In this document: positions 1 through 11,831 of the stretch, piece by piece
Layout: each line of letters begins with the position of its first letter
Position numbering within the stretch: position 1 is the stretch's first letter
NCBI GenBank assembly: GCA_028583605.1
Contig: CM053331.1
Span: 30,502,177-30,566,176 of the forward strand
Direction: 5' to 3'
Length of the DNA stretch: 64,000 nucleotides
DNA from: Dastarcus helophoroides
Taxonomy: Eukaryota > Arthropoda > Insecta > Coleoptera > Bothrideridae
Translations under genes and position numbers: made by a program
The notes under the pieces: model-generated
What the model was told of the DNA's origin: nothing
What the model saw: only the letters and a program-made list of their open reading frames with translations
Database searches by the model: none

Positions 1-713
1 GAATGTACAGTGTTTTGGATTAGAATATTGTTGAAAATTAAAAGAGGTGAGTGAGAAAAAAGTATTTGGTGTTTTTTAAACTGATTGTATAACTATATAT
101 AGTTTTTTTTAAGCGTATATAATTTATTACAATTAAGAAAAAAAAATCCAATCCAAATACGCATCTCGACGCCCCGAATCAGTTTAGAACAAGCGCTCTT
201 ATCACTCGAAATACGTATCCATAGAGAAAAAGATAGGGAAAATAGAAATAAATAACTTTAATTTGTTATTAAATATTCTGGAATTTCTCTAACCAATTGT
301 TGTGAATTCATTAACGAATTGTTTCTCAACAAATTTATTACATATTGCAAAATAATGAAAATTAAATCTGTTATTATTTGGTGGTATTATTGTATTTTCT
401 TAAGATTTAATATATTACCTTCTATTAATTTAGGATATTAATTAAATTGTGAGTTTGAAAACTGGATTTAATTTTTGGAGACATTTAAAAAATACAATAT
501 AATTTTGTCATCAAAGTTTTAATAACTTGAATATCTTTATACTTTTCTGCTCAAGGAATGTAAAAATTAAAATATAAATTATGTGAAAGATTTGTCAAAA
601 ACATATTGTTTGTTAATTGATAGAAAGCAAAAAACTATGGTATATATATGGTACAAAAAAAAAACAAAATAATAATAAAATTTGCACTAAAGCTGTGTTC
701 TTGATTTTTTTTC

Positions 714-872
714 TGGAACGGACTGGTCCTTGGTGTTATTCAAAAATTAATATACAAATCTTGTTCTCTGAAACCAAGAAAGATTAGAAAACACAACTAA
801 ACTTACTCGTGTTGTATTTTTTAATCTTTCTTGGATTCTGGGGACAAGATTTGTATATTAATTTTTCAACTT
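714..872. repeat. FB-A foldback repeat, copy a
   Basis: This is a short inverted repeat. The left arm begins tggaacggactggtccttgg and includes the family words caaatcttgt and gaaaccaagaaagatta. The right arm returns as the reverse complement (aatctttcttgg, gggacaagatttgta). The loop is short and the internal part of the arm that carries the ribozyme-like core in longer copies is missing. Arms are imperfect, so this is an old copy. Confidence 0.8.
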
Positions 873-1339
873 CCTGAAAAAAAACACGCAAGTCTTCGGT
901 TATTATTTTGCTAATCAATCTATTATATTCAAAACTGGACGAAAATGATTTCAGCAGCTAAATATAAATCTACATTAACAACAATAAAATTTCAAAATCA
1001 GTTAAACGAAGTTACTGACACTTCGGTATATTTTGCACATTTTCCATGAATAAGAAAGTAATACGTTGATAAGTATTGTTGTGCTGGAAACCTAAAACCG
1101 ATCTCTGTTTTCTTTGAAATTACAACACTAAATAATCTAATATTACATAATCGACATGACTTGTTTTAAATGTATGATTGGTGAAGTTTATTAACTTTTA
1201 TGAAAGTAGTTGGATATTTTTATATTTAAACACTGACTGGAGTCACCCATTATAGTATTTTAAGTTTAAAACAGGAGTTTCGACAAACACTCGAAAATTC
1301 GATTTTTTTAATCGAAATTTCAATTTAACGAAGTTGAAG

Positions 1340-1510
1340 TTGAAATACAAATTTTGTCCCCAGAAACCAAGAAAGATTAAAAAACACAACAAAGGTTGCT
1401 TTTAGTTAGAGCAACCTTTGTTGTGGTTTTTAATCTTTTTCGGTTTCAGGAGACAAGATTTGTATTTCAGTTTTTGAAGATAACCAAGGACCAGTGCCGT
1501 CCGTTCCACT
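1340..1510. repeat. FB-A foldback repeat, copy b
   Basis: Left arm ttgaaatacaaattttgtcc, central ggttgctttt/agagcaacc turn, and right arm ending gaccagtgccgtccgttcca. The arms meet just outside the ribozyme-like segment, which is deleted in this copy. The outermost left-arm bases (the tggaacggact end) are also absent, while the right end is complete. Confidence 0.85.
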
Positions 1511-2583
1511 CAAAAAAAATTGAAGAATTGAGATAAAAGTTCAATTTTTTTTAAAGAATTTCAACCTCTGACTCTGACCTAAAATTTAGACGATTTCTAA
1601 AGACTTCCACCTCTTTTAAGACCTTTGAACTTTTCTTCTTTAAATTACAAAAAAATAATACTCAAATTGTCCATTTTAATTTCCAAATGTTGACTTGGGT
1701 GGTATTTTATTTTTTTCTTAAAATTTTGTAAGTTTTTGTTAATAAATTTTATTCTGTTTTTTTTTTAAAGTTGGACTATTTAGTAAATCTTGCAAATTAT
1801 TAAAACAAATTTAAATAGGAACACGAAATTTTGGGGAGAACAGGAAAATATAACTTGTGACGAAAATCTTTTACTTGAAAGTTCCATTTTTGGAAAAAAA
1901 ACTGGATAGATGTCTATTACAACTTTTTCTAAGAATGTTGAACATTTTTCTGAAGTTTTAATTAAGAAAAATAGGTAACCATTCCAGCGTTAATCTCAGA
2001 ATTTAAAGGAAACTGCCAAATTTTAAAAATCTGGCTCGAAATGATAGAAAAAATAGTCCTCAAAATTTCTCCATTTATTTCCAAATGTTAATTTCTAGTT
2101 TGAATATTCCATATTTTTCTGGTGGCGTACCTGGTGGGGGGATGTGGGAAAGTGGTCCGCTTTCCTGTGCAGCATATTTTGTTGTTTGGTTTAACATCCT
2201 CAACTTTTAATAACCACTTTTGATTAATGTAATCCTGTACTCATACGATCTGCCCTAGAAAAAAAATTTAATAAATAAATGTGGTGCTCAAACAACCCCT
2301 AAATTTGAAATGTCGACGTTTAACTAACATTAAAAAAAAGATTAGCATTTTAAGATATCTCAATATTTCCAGAACTTTTTAGAACGCTCCAGTTTTTTAA
2401 AATATCAACTTTAGAAGTTAATTTCAATCTTAAGTATCACTTTTGGTATAACAATCAAAATTTTCACATTATAGGCGAAATTATGATATTAAGGTTAAAA
2501 TTGGGAATAAAATGGACGCATTTATTTTAAGATAACGAAGGCTTCCACGGCCAGAGTTAGTACAGGATATACTTCTTCCGGGA

Positions 2584-4602
2584 TTGGACCGTGTCAAACC
2601 AACGTGTCAAAGAACCAATTCTTCATTCAAAATTTTTCATAAAGCTGGTTTGTCTTTTGTCCGGGATATGATTAAAAGGATTAAACGCGATTTGGTTTCG
2701 ATCTCCCGACAATTGCTCGAGCTCCATCTGGAACTATCGAGTAGGTTGTCGGTCGAACATTGCAGTCATTTCGACCCCATATCCTATAATCAGCCCAAAA
2801 AGACTTTTGAATTAGAAAACCTGAAGCACAAGAAGAAATTCGAATCCCTAAGTCCCAAGGTTAAAACTTATAGTTTAGTCTCAAAAACGGTGGTCAATTT
2901 GTCTTCCCGTCCACTGTCGGATAACGAGCATACCATCTTATCTAAAGGACTGAATTTGCCAAGAAAAATTCCAACTGAGGAAATAATCAATGCAGTAGAG
3001 TCTTCCATCAGAACTCTCCCAATAAGGCAGCAGATCCTATTCGTTTTCAAACTACAAAAATACTAAAACATGCCAAACCACCAAGGACCAACATTTCTAG
3101 AGAAGAAAGATGTGCTCTTAAAACCCTAAAAGCAGCTTTTAAATCACTATTCTTTCGGCTAATAAAGGTAATGCAACTGTCATCTTAATTCCGAGTATGT
3201 ATCAAAAATTAACGCTCTGTTGAATGACGGATTCTATATTCCTCTTCCTTGGCAAACGCGAACTCAAGTCCAAGCTAAAATCTTCAAATTTGTCCGTAGA
3301 CACTCTCAGACATCTTGTTCCGAGACAATCCAAACCACCTCGTCTTTATGGTCCCCTCAAAATTCACAAACCCAATATTTCTTTTAGGCCCATTGTCAGC
3401 ACGATAAATTCACCTACCTACAATGTCTCGAAATATTTATCTAACATCCTCAAGTCATATACCGAAAACGCATCATCACACGTCCTAAATTCTAAACACT
3501 TTGTCGAATTGTTGTCCCAATTAATCCTAGACCCCAACGACATACTGCTAAGTTTTAACGTCATTTTACTATTCATTGATGTTCCAGTTTCCGACTCCAT
3601 GATGAGAATTCGTTAATTACTTTCAGGCAAAGAGAATGCAGAGTCTCTAGCTGATTTAACTGAAATGTACCTCACATCGACTTATTTTTCTTTCAATGGC
3701 AGCTTCATAAATAAGTCTTCGGCACCCCAATGGGTTCTCCCTTTGCCCCAGTCGTAGTAAATATTTTCATGGAATCTTTTGAAAGCACTGCGTTGGAAAC
3801 TGCGGATTTAAAATCCAAGGTTTGGCTTCGTTATGTAGATGACACATTTATTGTATGGCCACATGGCAAGGATTCCTCCTAAACAGTTTACATTCTTCCA
3901 TTAGCTTCCCTATGGAAATCGAAAACAACGGTTCTCTTTCCTTTCTTGACGTACTGGTCACTCGTTTACCAAACTGTCGCGTTTCTCATTCCGTTTATCG
4001 AAAACCCATCCATACTAATCGTTATTTGCATGCAGAGTCCCATCATCACCCTTCCTAAAAACGTTCTGTCATAAATTCCTTGGTTTCACGAGTTGTAGCA
4101 ATTTCACAACCGATAAATCTTTCAGGCGAGTTGAACAAAATTCGTCTCAACCTCCGCAACAATGGTTACAAATCGCACGACATTGAAACTATTATTAAAC
4201 GACATTTTCAACCTACGCCTCGTCCTTCACAAAATTCAGTAATTTCTTCTAAAGGCTTTCTTTCTTATGTTCACGGAGTATCAGATCAAATCGGAAAATT
4301 ATTGAGAAAACACAACATTAAACCTATTTTTTCATCATCCTCAAAAATTCAACAGCTTCTCCCGTCTCCTAAAGATAAAATTACATCCTTTTGTTCTAAT
4401 GGTGTGCACAGGGTTCTTTGTTCTTGTGTACATCGGAGAAACGGGGCGATCATTTAAGACTCGAATATCTGAGCACCAAAGATGTCTTAGGTCTGGTTTA
4501 TTTTCGCAGTCAGCATTGCGGAACATCAGCATGAGATGGAACATAAGAATCTCTTTGATAATATTTCAATTATGTCCAATATTCCCAATTACTATAATAT
4601 GA
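2584..4602 (+). pseudogene. Penelope-like RT / GIY-YIG endonuclease, frameshifted
   Basis: The product would be a reverse transcriptase with a C-terminal GIY-YIG endonuclease. Coding pieces lie in several frames. The N-terminal block at 2584-3066 contains VVNLSSRPLSDNEHTILSKG, typical of the region before Penelope RT. At 3224-3616 come LYGPLKIHKPNISFRPIVST and a decayed SFNVILLFIDVPV (the catalytic-aspartate block, which has Asn where Asp is expected). The YVDDTF catalytic motif is at 3832-3849 in another frame, followed by LSFLDVLVTR and VYRKPIHTNRYLH at 3855-4058. The endonuclease signature VYIGETGRSFKTRISEH starts at 4426, preceded in another frame by a CSC pair. There are at least four frame changes plus stops, so no functional protein is possible. 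Retroviral and LTR-type RTs are excluded by the KIHK and YVDD context and the GIY-YIG domain. Confidence 0.9.
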
Positions 4603-4975
4603 AGATACGAGAGGCCATTGAAATCCAAAAATTTCCCAAAAACATCAACAGAGACGACGGTTACATGCTTTCCTCCATCTGAAAACCAACCATCAGAAAT
4701 CTTCGGGAGTGATCGCGCAGACGAATGATATACAAAGTTTCCCTTTCCATCTTTCCTCTCAGAAGAGTTTCGCCACTGGTATGGTGGACATACTGAGTTA
4801 CCTTGATCTTCTGTCTAAACTTTCTTATAATTTGTACCAATTTTCAATTCAGAAGAGTTTCGCCTCTGGTGGACATACTGAGTTATCATGCTCTGATGTT
4901 TTGAAACTGGCCTTTTTCAGTCCTTTATTTTTGCATATTCCCTTATATTTTTTTTTATTTATTGTTTCATTTCTT

Positions 4976-5020
4976 TGTTCCTGAAGAAGCCCCTTACGAT
5001 GGTGGATGAAACGTCGAACA
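4976..5020 (+). ncRNA. Hammerhead-ribozyme-like motif in the PLE 3' end
   Basis: Helix I strands TGTTC (4976-4980) and GAACA (5016-5020) are perfectly complementary. They enclose CTGAAGA (4981-4987), a weak helix II (CCCC at 4990-4993 with GGTGG at 5001-5005), GAAAC (5008-5012) and the cleavage triplet GTC (5013-5015). Helix III is reduced to AC/GU with no loop, as in minimal hammerheads that act as dimers. Hammerheads are established components of Penelope-like terminal repeats. Helix II has a bulge and unpaired flanks here, so activity of this copy is doubtful. Confidence 0.5.
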
Positions 5021-5083
5021 CTTTTAGTAGTTCTTTGACATGGTCCAATCCCGGAAGAAGTATAACCTGTGCATTTATTTTAA

Positions 5084-5710
5084 ATTTGTTAGTTTAGGCT
5101 TTTTTGTCAAAATGTTGAATTCTTAATTTTTGAGTTTTAAGAAGAAAAAAATTGAATCTAAAAATCAAGAGAAAAAAGTCGAAATTCGTAAGGAAAAAAT
5201 TGAAAGAGGGAGAAATAGGATATTCAAATTTATATTCTTTTAAATAAAAGCAAACATTCTCAGTTTAAATCAAAATATTGAGAAAAAAATCAAAATTTCC
5301 AGAGAAAATAGTAATTTATTTAAAAAGAATTGCAAACCCAAACTTCAAGTCTCCAAAAATAAAAAATTGGCCAAGGGCGAATCGGGCTCGCACACTTAGG
5401 GTTCTGTGTCAATTTCTACGGTAAATGGACAGTGGACTAAACTAAATCATTTCTACTTATGTATCAGTACCTATGTACGAGTATATGTAAATACAATTTT
5501 AATAAATATTTTCCTGGGTAATAACTGAAAAATAAAAAAATTGTCTATACAAATACAAACCTTTTTCGACACTCAATCGCCACATTTATTGAACTGGTGA
5601 CTGCGTTGATAATATGTCAAATAAAAAATATTCCCAATTCACAATAAGTCATTACAGTGTATGAGTCGTCTGGAGCGCGCTAAAATAATCGGTTCCAACC
5701 CCAATTAGTG
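5084..5710. other. Non-coding spacer
   Basis: A/T-rich sequence between the Penelope-like element and the LTR-like repeat. No open frame, RNA gene or clear repeat was recognised. Confidence 0.5.
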
Positions 5711-6494
5711 TGTTGCGTGTAATTAATAAACCTGTGCTAACTCCGAACATATTCATCTACATAAAATATTGTAAACGACAAAGATCTGCACCAGATCCTT
5801 CGACTAAATAAAGTATTTTAATTGAGAATAATTAATTGTAATACAAATTAAAAACAATTGAAAGCAAGGATCTATTTTTATATAAAATATTTTTTCTTAA
5901 CAACTATTACAATGTCGGAAAAGTCTGCAGTTTTTCGATAATCTATGACCCAATATCGACTCAACCTAATAAAATCTAAATTGTATTTTTAGAAACCTAG
6001 AACATCAGGCTGGAATGTTCATTTCTTGCAAATTTAAGACCACTGGGCTGAAAATCGTGAAAAAATATTCAATAATTCTTAGAAGTTGCTCTTTGAAATG
6101 TTACATCACACGATATATTCATTAAAAATTGATTTGGTGGAGACCAAAGTAATCCCTCATCCTATTGTAACAGAACGTAATTATAAAATTTAGTTAGGAA
6201 TTTTCTACAAAATTTGATAAGGGGAAACAGCCGCAATTATGAATCAAACGGCATATAAGCGTTCGAGAAATTTCGGCAAACAATAAGTCTTATCTTCTTG
6301 TTCCTTCTAGAACCCGAAGCGGGACCTACATAAGGCGGTCGCTTTTCCTTCAACTAGTTAGTTAGAAGTTAATGAACAAGTTAGTTAATTAAACAGTGTT
6401 AGTGAATTAAAATTGTAGTGTCCCGAGTTCAGTCTTGAAATAAAGTGGTAACAATTCACCAAGTGTTGATCATTCGAACCCATAACGCGCAACA
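5711..6494 (+). mobile_element. Solo-LTR-like repeat, copy 1
   Basis: The repeat starts TGTTGCGTG and ends ACGCGCAACA, an inverted terminal TG...CA pair. It is about 60-70% similar by eye to 20449-21243 over its whole length. A TATA-like tacataagg (6327-6335) and a polyadenylation signal AATAAA (6439-6444) give a U3-R-U5 order on the plus strand. No gag or pol is next to it, and no clear target duplication was seen (flanks agtg and ctat differ), so a solo LTR or fragment is likely. Similarity to copy 2 continues about 110 bp past the 3' end, so the boundary may be placed too early. Confidence 0.65.
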
Positions 6495-6927
6495 CTATCT
6501 TAAAATATTTTCTTTTATCGATTGCTAACTGGTGATATTTGCTTAGGTCAACAAGTAACACTCTGCCAAATCTCAAATTCCTAGTTACACAGTTTTCGAG
6601 AAAAATATTTCTATAACAGTCCGTTCCGTTTTCACCTTTTAAGTTACAGAACCCTAAAAAGTAAAAATTTCAGAATTAAGATTAAGACTAGAGTGAAATG
6701 AAAAACAGATACAATTCTGAGCTAAACATGACATTTCGAGAAGAAGAAGGAAATTGAGATTTATAAAATCCTTTTTCTGGAAATTTTAAGATTTTAAAGT
6801 CAATATGAAATATCGATTTTAAATTCATAGCAAAATTCACATTTCGTAAAAAAAACCAAATTTAATAAAATAAACTTTAAGGTTTAAACTTCAAATTTCT
6901 ATTTTGTAACAAATTCGCTTCTCACTA

Positions 6928-8047
6928 CAGGGATCTCGAAAACTGTAAGAAATGCAGCATTGGTTAAATTAGGGCAAAGTTGTACAATTTGGTGATCAGA
7001 AATATTTAGTTGAGAAATCGAAAATATCTCTTGCTGTTCCTGAGATTTTTGAAGAAAAAGTAAAATTTTAGATTTTGGTTTTTATTTTTTCTTGGCGTTA
7101 TTTGAAGAGTAATTAAAAAACTGAAAACACTTCTTTAATGACGTTTTTTATTCTTTATAAGATAGCACCAGCAGTTTTTTTATTAGACGTTTCGTCTTTT
7201 CGCCACCATCATCAAATTTGTTATTTTAAATGCGGACTTGTAATTTTTATTGCATCTTTGTAGAGCTTTTGAAATTCTGATTTTATTGATGTATGTGGCT
7301 CAACGTTTCGTAATTTCAAACCATCATCAGGGGAAAAACACTTTATTTTAGATTTTTTATAATTAATAAGTAATTATTGTTTATAATAAAATATAAAAAT
7401 TAATTGGTAAGAAAAAAGATAGTGGCAAACTTATTAAACTTTAACAAAAAACAGCAGGCCTACCCATAAACAACTGACCACTACAAATAATGACTAATAA
7501 CTACGAAGAAAGCAACTATGGATATCTAAAATAGCAAATAACAAATAAAATAATAGCTGTTACATTTATTTTGTCATATTTTATTACGTTCTGGATAACT
7601 ATTATTCAAAAATACAAAATACGTTTATCCGAAAAAGATGTTTTTGCTTGATGATAGTTTACAATTACGAAACGTTTAACCACATAAGAATTTGATACAT
7701 CAGTGAAGTGAAAAGTTCAAAAACTACACAAAAATGCCATAAGAATTACAAGTGCGTATTTAAAATGATGATGGTAGAGAAAAGACGAAACGTCTAATAA
7801 ACTTCTTATGCTACCTTGCGAAGCATAAAAAACGTCAGCAAAAAAGTGTTCTTAGTTTTTCTATTACTCTTCAAATAACGCCAAGAAATAATAAAAACAA
7901 AAATCTAAAATTTTACTTTTTTTCAAAAATCTCAAGAACAACAAAAGATATTTTCGTTTTCTCAACGGAATATTTCTGATCATAAAATTGTGCAACTTTA
8001 CCCTAATTTAGTCGACACTGTATCTGTTACCGTTTTTGAGATCCCTG
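6928..8047. mobile_element. Large foldback element FB-B
   Basis: The outer ends are cagggatctcgaaaactg (left) and the inverted cgtttttgagatccctg (right). Arms of roughly 400 bp match in reverse complement over several landmarks: ttggcgttatttgaagagta (about 7092) against tactcttcaaataacgcca (about 7865), attagacgtttcgtctttt against aaaagacgaaacgtctaat, and aacgtttcgtaatt against aattacgaaacgttt. The centre, about 7345-7640, is unpaired A/T-rich sequence. No transposase was found. Each arm has two tgatgatgg...gaaacgt blocks that recall the hammerhead core of the other repeats, but their helices are poor. Confidence 0.85.
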
Positions 8048-8065
8048 TGTTGTTGCAACCTGTAT

Positions 8066-9890
8066 AGACGTTTTGAAATTTAATCGGAAAGTTAAAAAAA
8101 TAGGTCCCAAAAAATCAAAATTTTAAGTTCAAGCTAAAAATATCTTTTAGAAGAAGCAACTGAAAGTAAAAACTTATCTATAGTCTTAGAAACATTTTTG
8201 AAATTTTGAATTTAAATTTAATCTTTCAAAAATATGATTAAAACATCTCAAAAAACATGAAATTTTAGGTATGTAAGGTATAAAGTTTCGACAAATCTCT
8301 TGTTTTATTTAACAAATTTGTCATTTAATATCTTAAATATTTGAGAAAAAAGCAGCCCCTTCCAAATATATCAGAAGCTAGATAATGGGGTTTAGTTAAA
8401 AATAAAAAAAAAATAAAGAAAATATATGTAGATTCATAACTTTAACGAAAAAGTTTCGAACAACACCTAAAAAATATTTCATTGGAAATTTAAGAAAAGG
8501 CGAAAAATCGAAAAAAAAGGTAGGAAAATTTAATTTTCTAATCAACGTCCAAAATTTCAAAAGTAAATTTCGCAAATTTGTAGGCAGTCAAAATTCTCAT
8601 TTTTATGTCAAAAATCCGGACAAAAACAAGTAGAAAAATGTAGACTTTTACTTTTGAAAAAAAGGTGGAATTTTTGGGATTTGGGAAAAAAGCAAGAAAC
8701 TCTAAAATAAATCAAGTTATCGACATTTTCTGGAAAAAATTAAAACATGAAATTTTGTGAACAAAAAATCTATTACACTCACATAGCTTTCAGGAATATA
8801 TTTGTCAAACAACAGATTAACGTTCATAATTTCGAAAAAGTATAAATTTCGAAAAAAAAATTTGTAGAGATCAACATTTTCATTTTCAACTCGAAAATTA
8901 GAAAAAATAATTAAAAATAAAAATTTTAAGCCCTGAATTTAAGAAGAAGATTGACATTTCGAAATTAAAAGAGAACATTTCGATAAAATTTGAAAGTGAT
9001 ATCGAGTTAAGGATTGAAAATTTTTTTGTTAGTTTATGCAAAAAATTTTGTGAAAGAAATCCATTGCACACACATAGCATCACTTTACGAAATTTCGGGG
9101 AAAATGAGCTTTTTCTCGAAAATTGTTTTTTTAGAAATCTAAAGCCCGATTCGAATTTTTTCCAAAATTGCGATCCTTTCGAAAAATCTCAAAATCCAAT
9201 TTTTATTTTAATTTTGAAGTTGCAATTTTCATCTTAATATTTCTAGTTTCTTCCTAAATTTATAACTTTTTCTGAAATTTCGAGTAAAACCTTTGAGATT
9301 TTAAGAAGAGAAATTGGTCATTTCTAAAAAAAATGAAAATTGATCACAAAAATTTTAGAAACCAAGGTAAACATTAAAAGTACAGAGCCGGATATTTGAG
9401 AAAAACTTTGATATTTTGGGAAGAAATTCGAAATTTTAGAAAAAAATTCACTCGATATTGCGTTTTCGAAAATGAATTCGAAATTTATTAAAAAAAGGGG
9501 AAGTTTAAAGCAATGTTTTCGTAGGCCATAAATATTCCTTGCAGTTTTAAAAATAAATTTGATTGATTGCCAAGTTTAAAAAAAAACTCAAAATATCTAC
9601 AAACTATCAGATGTGAAAATAAAATTAAGACTAAAGGACAATTCGCAAAAAAATGTAAAACTCTGGAAATTTCGAAATTTAGCATTTAAAGTGAAAAGCA
9701 AAAGTGCAAGCTTATAATGGAAATTTTAAGGAATAAAATGGCATTAGCCTATATTTACAGCGGCGTAGAATCGAGGGAAATAATTTAAAATTTTAACTTT
9801 GAGCCCAAAATTTGGATAAAACTTTTTCCAGTAAAAGCGCGATATAAAAAGAACTTTGGAAAATATACAAAAAATATACAAAAACATTAT
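8066..9890 (+). repeat. Degenerate purine-rich low-complexity block
   Basis: Loose iterations of words such as aaattttgagaaaaa, gtcgaaattt and tttcgaaaaa, without a fixed period. The plus strand is strongly A+G-biased in runs. Open frames in it are Phe/Lys/Asn-rich artefacts. Similar blocks recur across the window and make up much of its bulk. Confidence 0.6.
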
Positions 9891-10250
9891 TATTTTAAGG
9901 TGTTCGTTTCTGTTCCTTTTATTAATAAACTAGCTCATACCCTGACTTTGTCTGCGCAAGGTCCAGTAACATCATATTTCAAAATAAAATTTCTTATTTC
10001 ATTTTATTCTAGAGTCTGCTAGAATTGAGTGTTACGCGCAATTTTATATCAGACCCTAAACATCGCAGAGTGGTTTCTTATTTATGTGTTCTGTGTTATA
10101 ACCTTAAATAAAATTGCACGATCGAATTGTTAGCAATGAAATATTGAGTTTTACTAAAACAAAACAGTTTAAAAGATACTATTAAAAATATTCTACATTT
10201 TGGTAAAATCGATTTAGGAGTTTCCGATATTAGCCCGGACAAAGGATCAG

Positions 10251-10290
10251 TCGACAGACGGACAGACGGACAGACAGATAGACAGAGAGG
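10251..10290 (+). repeat. (CAGACGGA) microsatellite
   Basis: Iterated cagacggacagacggacag followed by cagatagacagagaggg. A related tract, cagacggacggacggac, occurs at about 21366-21384, just after LTR copy 2, followed there by aagggttccg. Such tracts commonly sit at the edge of insect retroelements, so this may mark a degraded element end. Confidence 0.75.
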
Positions 10291-10439
10291 GATTTTTAGA
10301 CGATGAATATAGGTTAGTGTTTCCAGGATCTGACTAAATTGCAACCACATTCCTTATTAAATTTCAAACCAGATAAAGTAAATATATCTGATATCTGCCT
10401 TTATTTCTATGGTTTTGAAATTAGATATCTGGGTAAATA

Positions 10440-10980
10440 TGACATTACTTAAAATGCATTCAATGTACTAAGAACTTATTCACCATTTACGCGAATTAAA
10501 AGCTGATAAAACGCATCATCAGCAACAGCTGACATCCGCTTAAGAGATTATTATTAATGGTTATGAGAAGGCACCAATAAATAATGCCTGAGGAAACTAG
10601 ATTATCAGAACAATTTAATAAACAAATGATGTTTTTACGGCCCAGTGATGACCGCCTTTCCATCTAATTTAAAAAGGAAGTTATATACAGTCGTACATCA
10701 GACAATTACGGAAGCATGTAACGGACTGAAACCAAACTGAATCGACCCAAGACTATGCAAATGTAGCTTTAAACATTGCCGGAGCAGACGAACGTTAAGT
10801 CAGTTTTGGTATTGAGTACCGCTACTTGGAATTTCTTCAAGCACGATTCGCCAAATAATTCGTAAAAATATGTGTCACCAGAATAAGGTCACAACACGAG
10901 TACAGTTCTGTATTCAAAGTGTATTCAGTTGAAGGCGTTAAGAAGAAAGTAATCGGGGCAAAAATCAAACCGTATTAAAA
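10440..10980. other. Higher-complexity unique segment; possible promoter, unproven
   Basis: This stretch is clearly less repetitive than its surroundings. It contains aaaaaggaagttatatacag (TATA-like at 10681-10687) upstream of a non-repetitive run with many CG and CA steps, to about 10850. It could be a promoter or 5' untranslated exon of gene A, whose first coding exon (19010) begins with an intron acceptor and so needs an upstream exon. No open frame or strong donor was identified, so this is speculative. Confidence 0.25.
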
Positions 10981-11831
10981 ATCTTTGTCGTTGGAGGAGG
11001 AGGAGATTTGCTTATTTTAAGCTGGATTCACATCAACAAAAAATTGTGTCGTGCATTGTATTTTGATACTTTTCATCCCAAGTCACTTATTTTATGGGTA
11101 AATAGTTATTTTGTGTGGATGATGTGGATCCAGATTCAAACATATACTTTTTAGGAACCCGTGTACCTTTCATTAATTAGTAAAACTCATGACTAGAGAC
11201 CGGATTTTAGGCACAATCAAATAAGGGAAAAAGGTGAATTAAACGTTAAATTAGGCAAAAATGAATAGTTAAAAAAGGCATGTAAAAGGCAAAATACTCT
11301 AAAAAAGGCAGTAAAAGGACAAAATCACAATAACCAAAAAAAGAACAGGGTCGTAGCCAAGAATTTTGCTAAAGAAGTTTTAAATTTATAACAAAATCTA
11401 CTCAAAAAAGAACAATATTAAAGGTGAATTGTAAGAAAAACTTCGAAATTTCGAAATAACTCAAAGTTTATAAAAAAATTTAAAAAGTTGAAATTTCAAA
11501 ATTACATATAAGACCAAAAGTTCCAAAAAAGGATGACATTTTTTAAGTTTTTAAACAGCAGCTAGGAAAAAAAGGAAAAATTGAAATTAATTTTTCAGAA
11601 AAAAGTCGACAGTTTATATTAAAACACAAATTTTCCCGAACTTTCGAGTTCAGGTTCGAAATTTGTTACAAAGGTGAAAATAAGAATTGTGAAAACAAAG
11701 TTTTATTAAAAAAAAACCAAAAAGTTTATAACTATTTAATCTGAAAATTTCGAAACAAAATTAAAATTTCGGGATTGAGATCAAAATGTTAAAATAAAAT
11801 TAAAATCCCTGAGTCAAAATTAATAGTCTTA

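Larger units (their letters stand above)
1..2530. other. AT-rich intergenic DNA, no gene seen
   Basis: There is no credible coding sequence here, only A/T-rich degenerate sequence. The recognisable content is two foldback FB-A copies (714-872 and 1340-1510, listed separately) and a slightly G-rich patch at 2120-2160 (gtggcgtacctggtgggg) that resembles the tails of dispersed repeats. No splice-flanked open frame was found on either strand. Confidence 0.6.
2531..5070 (+). mobile_element. Penelope-like retroelement, decayed, with inverted terminal repeats
   Basis: The element is bounded by a 13-bp direct repeat, gcatttattttaa, at 2518-2530 and 5071-5083, a good target-site duplication. Inside the ends is an inverted repeat of about 37 bp: acaggatatacttcttccgg at 2563 and following, matched in reverse complement by ccggaagaagtataacctgt ending at 5070. 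A tail of about 31 nt precedes the 5' copy. The body encodes Penelope-type reverse transcriptase and GIY-YIG endonuclease remnants (separate entry). Inverted rather than direct pseudo-LTRs and a short 5' tail are known in Penelope-like elements. The 3' end carries a hammerhead-like motif at 4976-5020. The element is interrupted by stops and frameshifts and is presumably dead. Confidence 0.9.

Noticed and set aside
7190..7330. Active hammerheads in the FB-B arms
   Set aside because: Core-like strings are present, but helix I and II do not pair in either arm.
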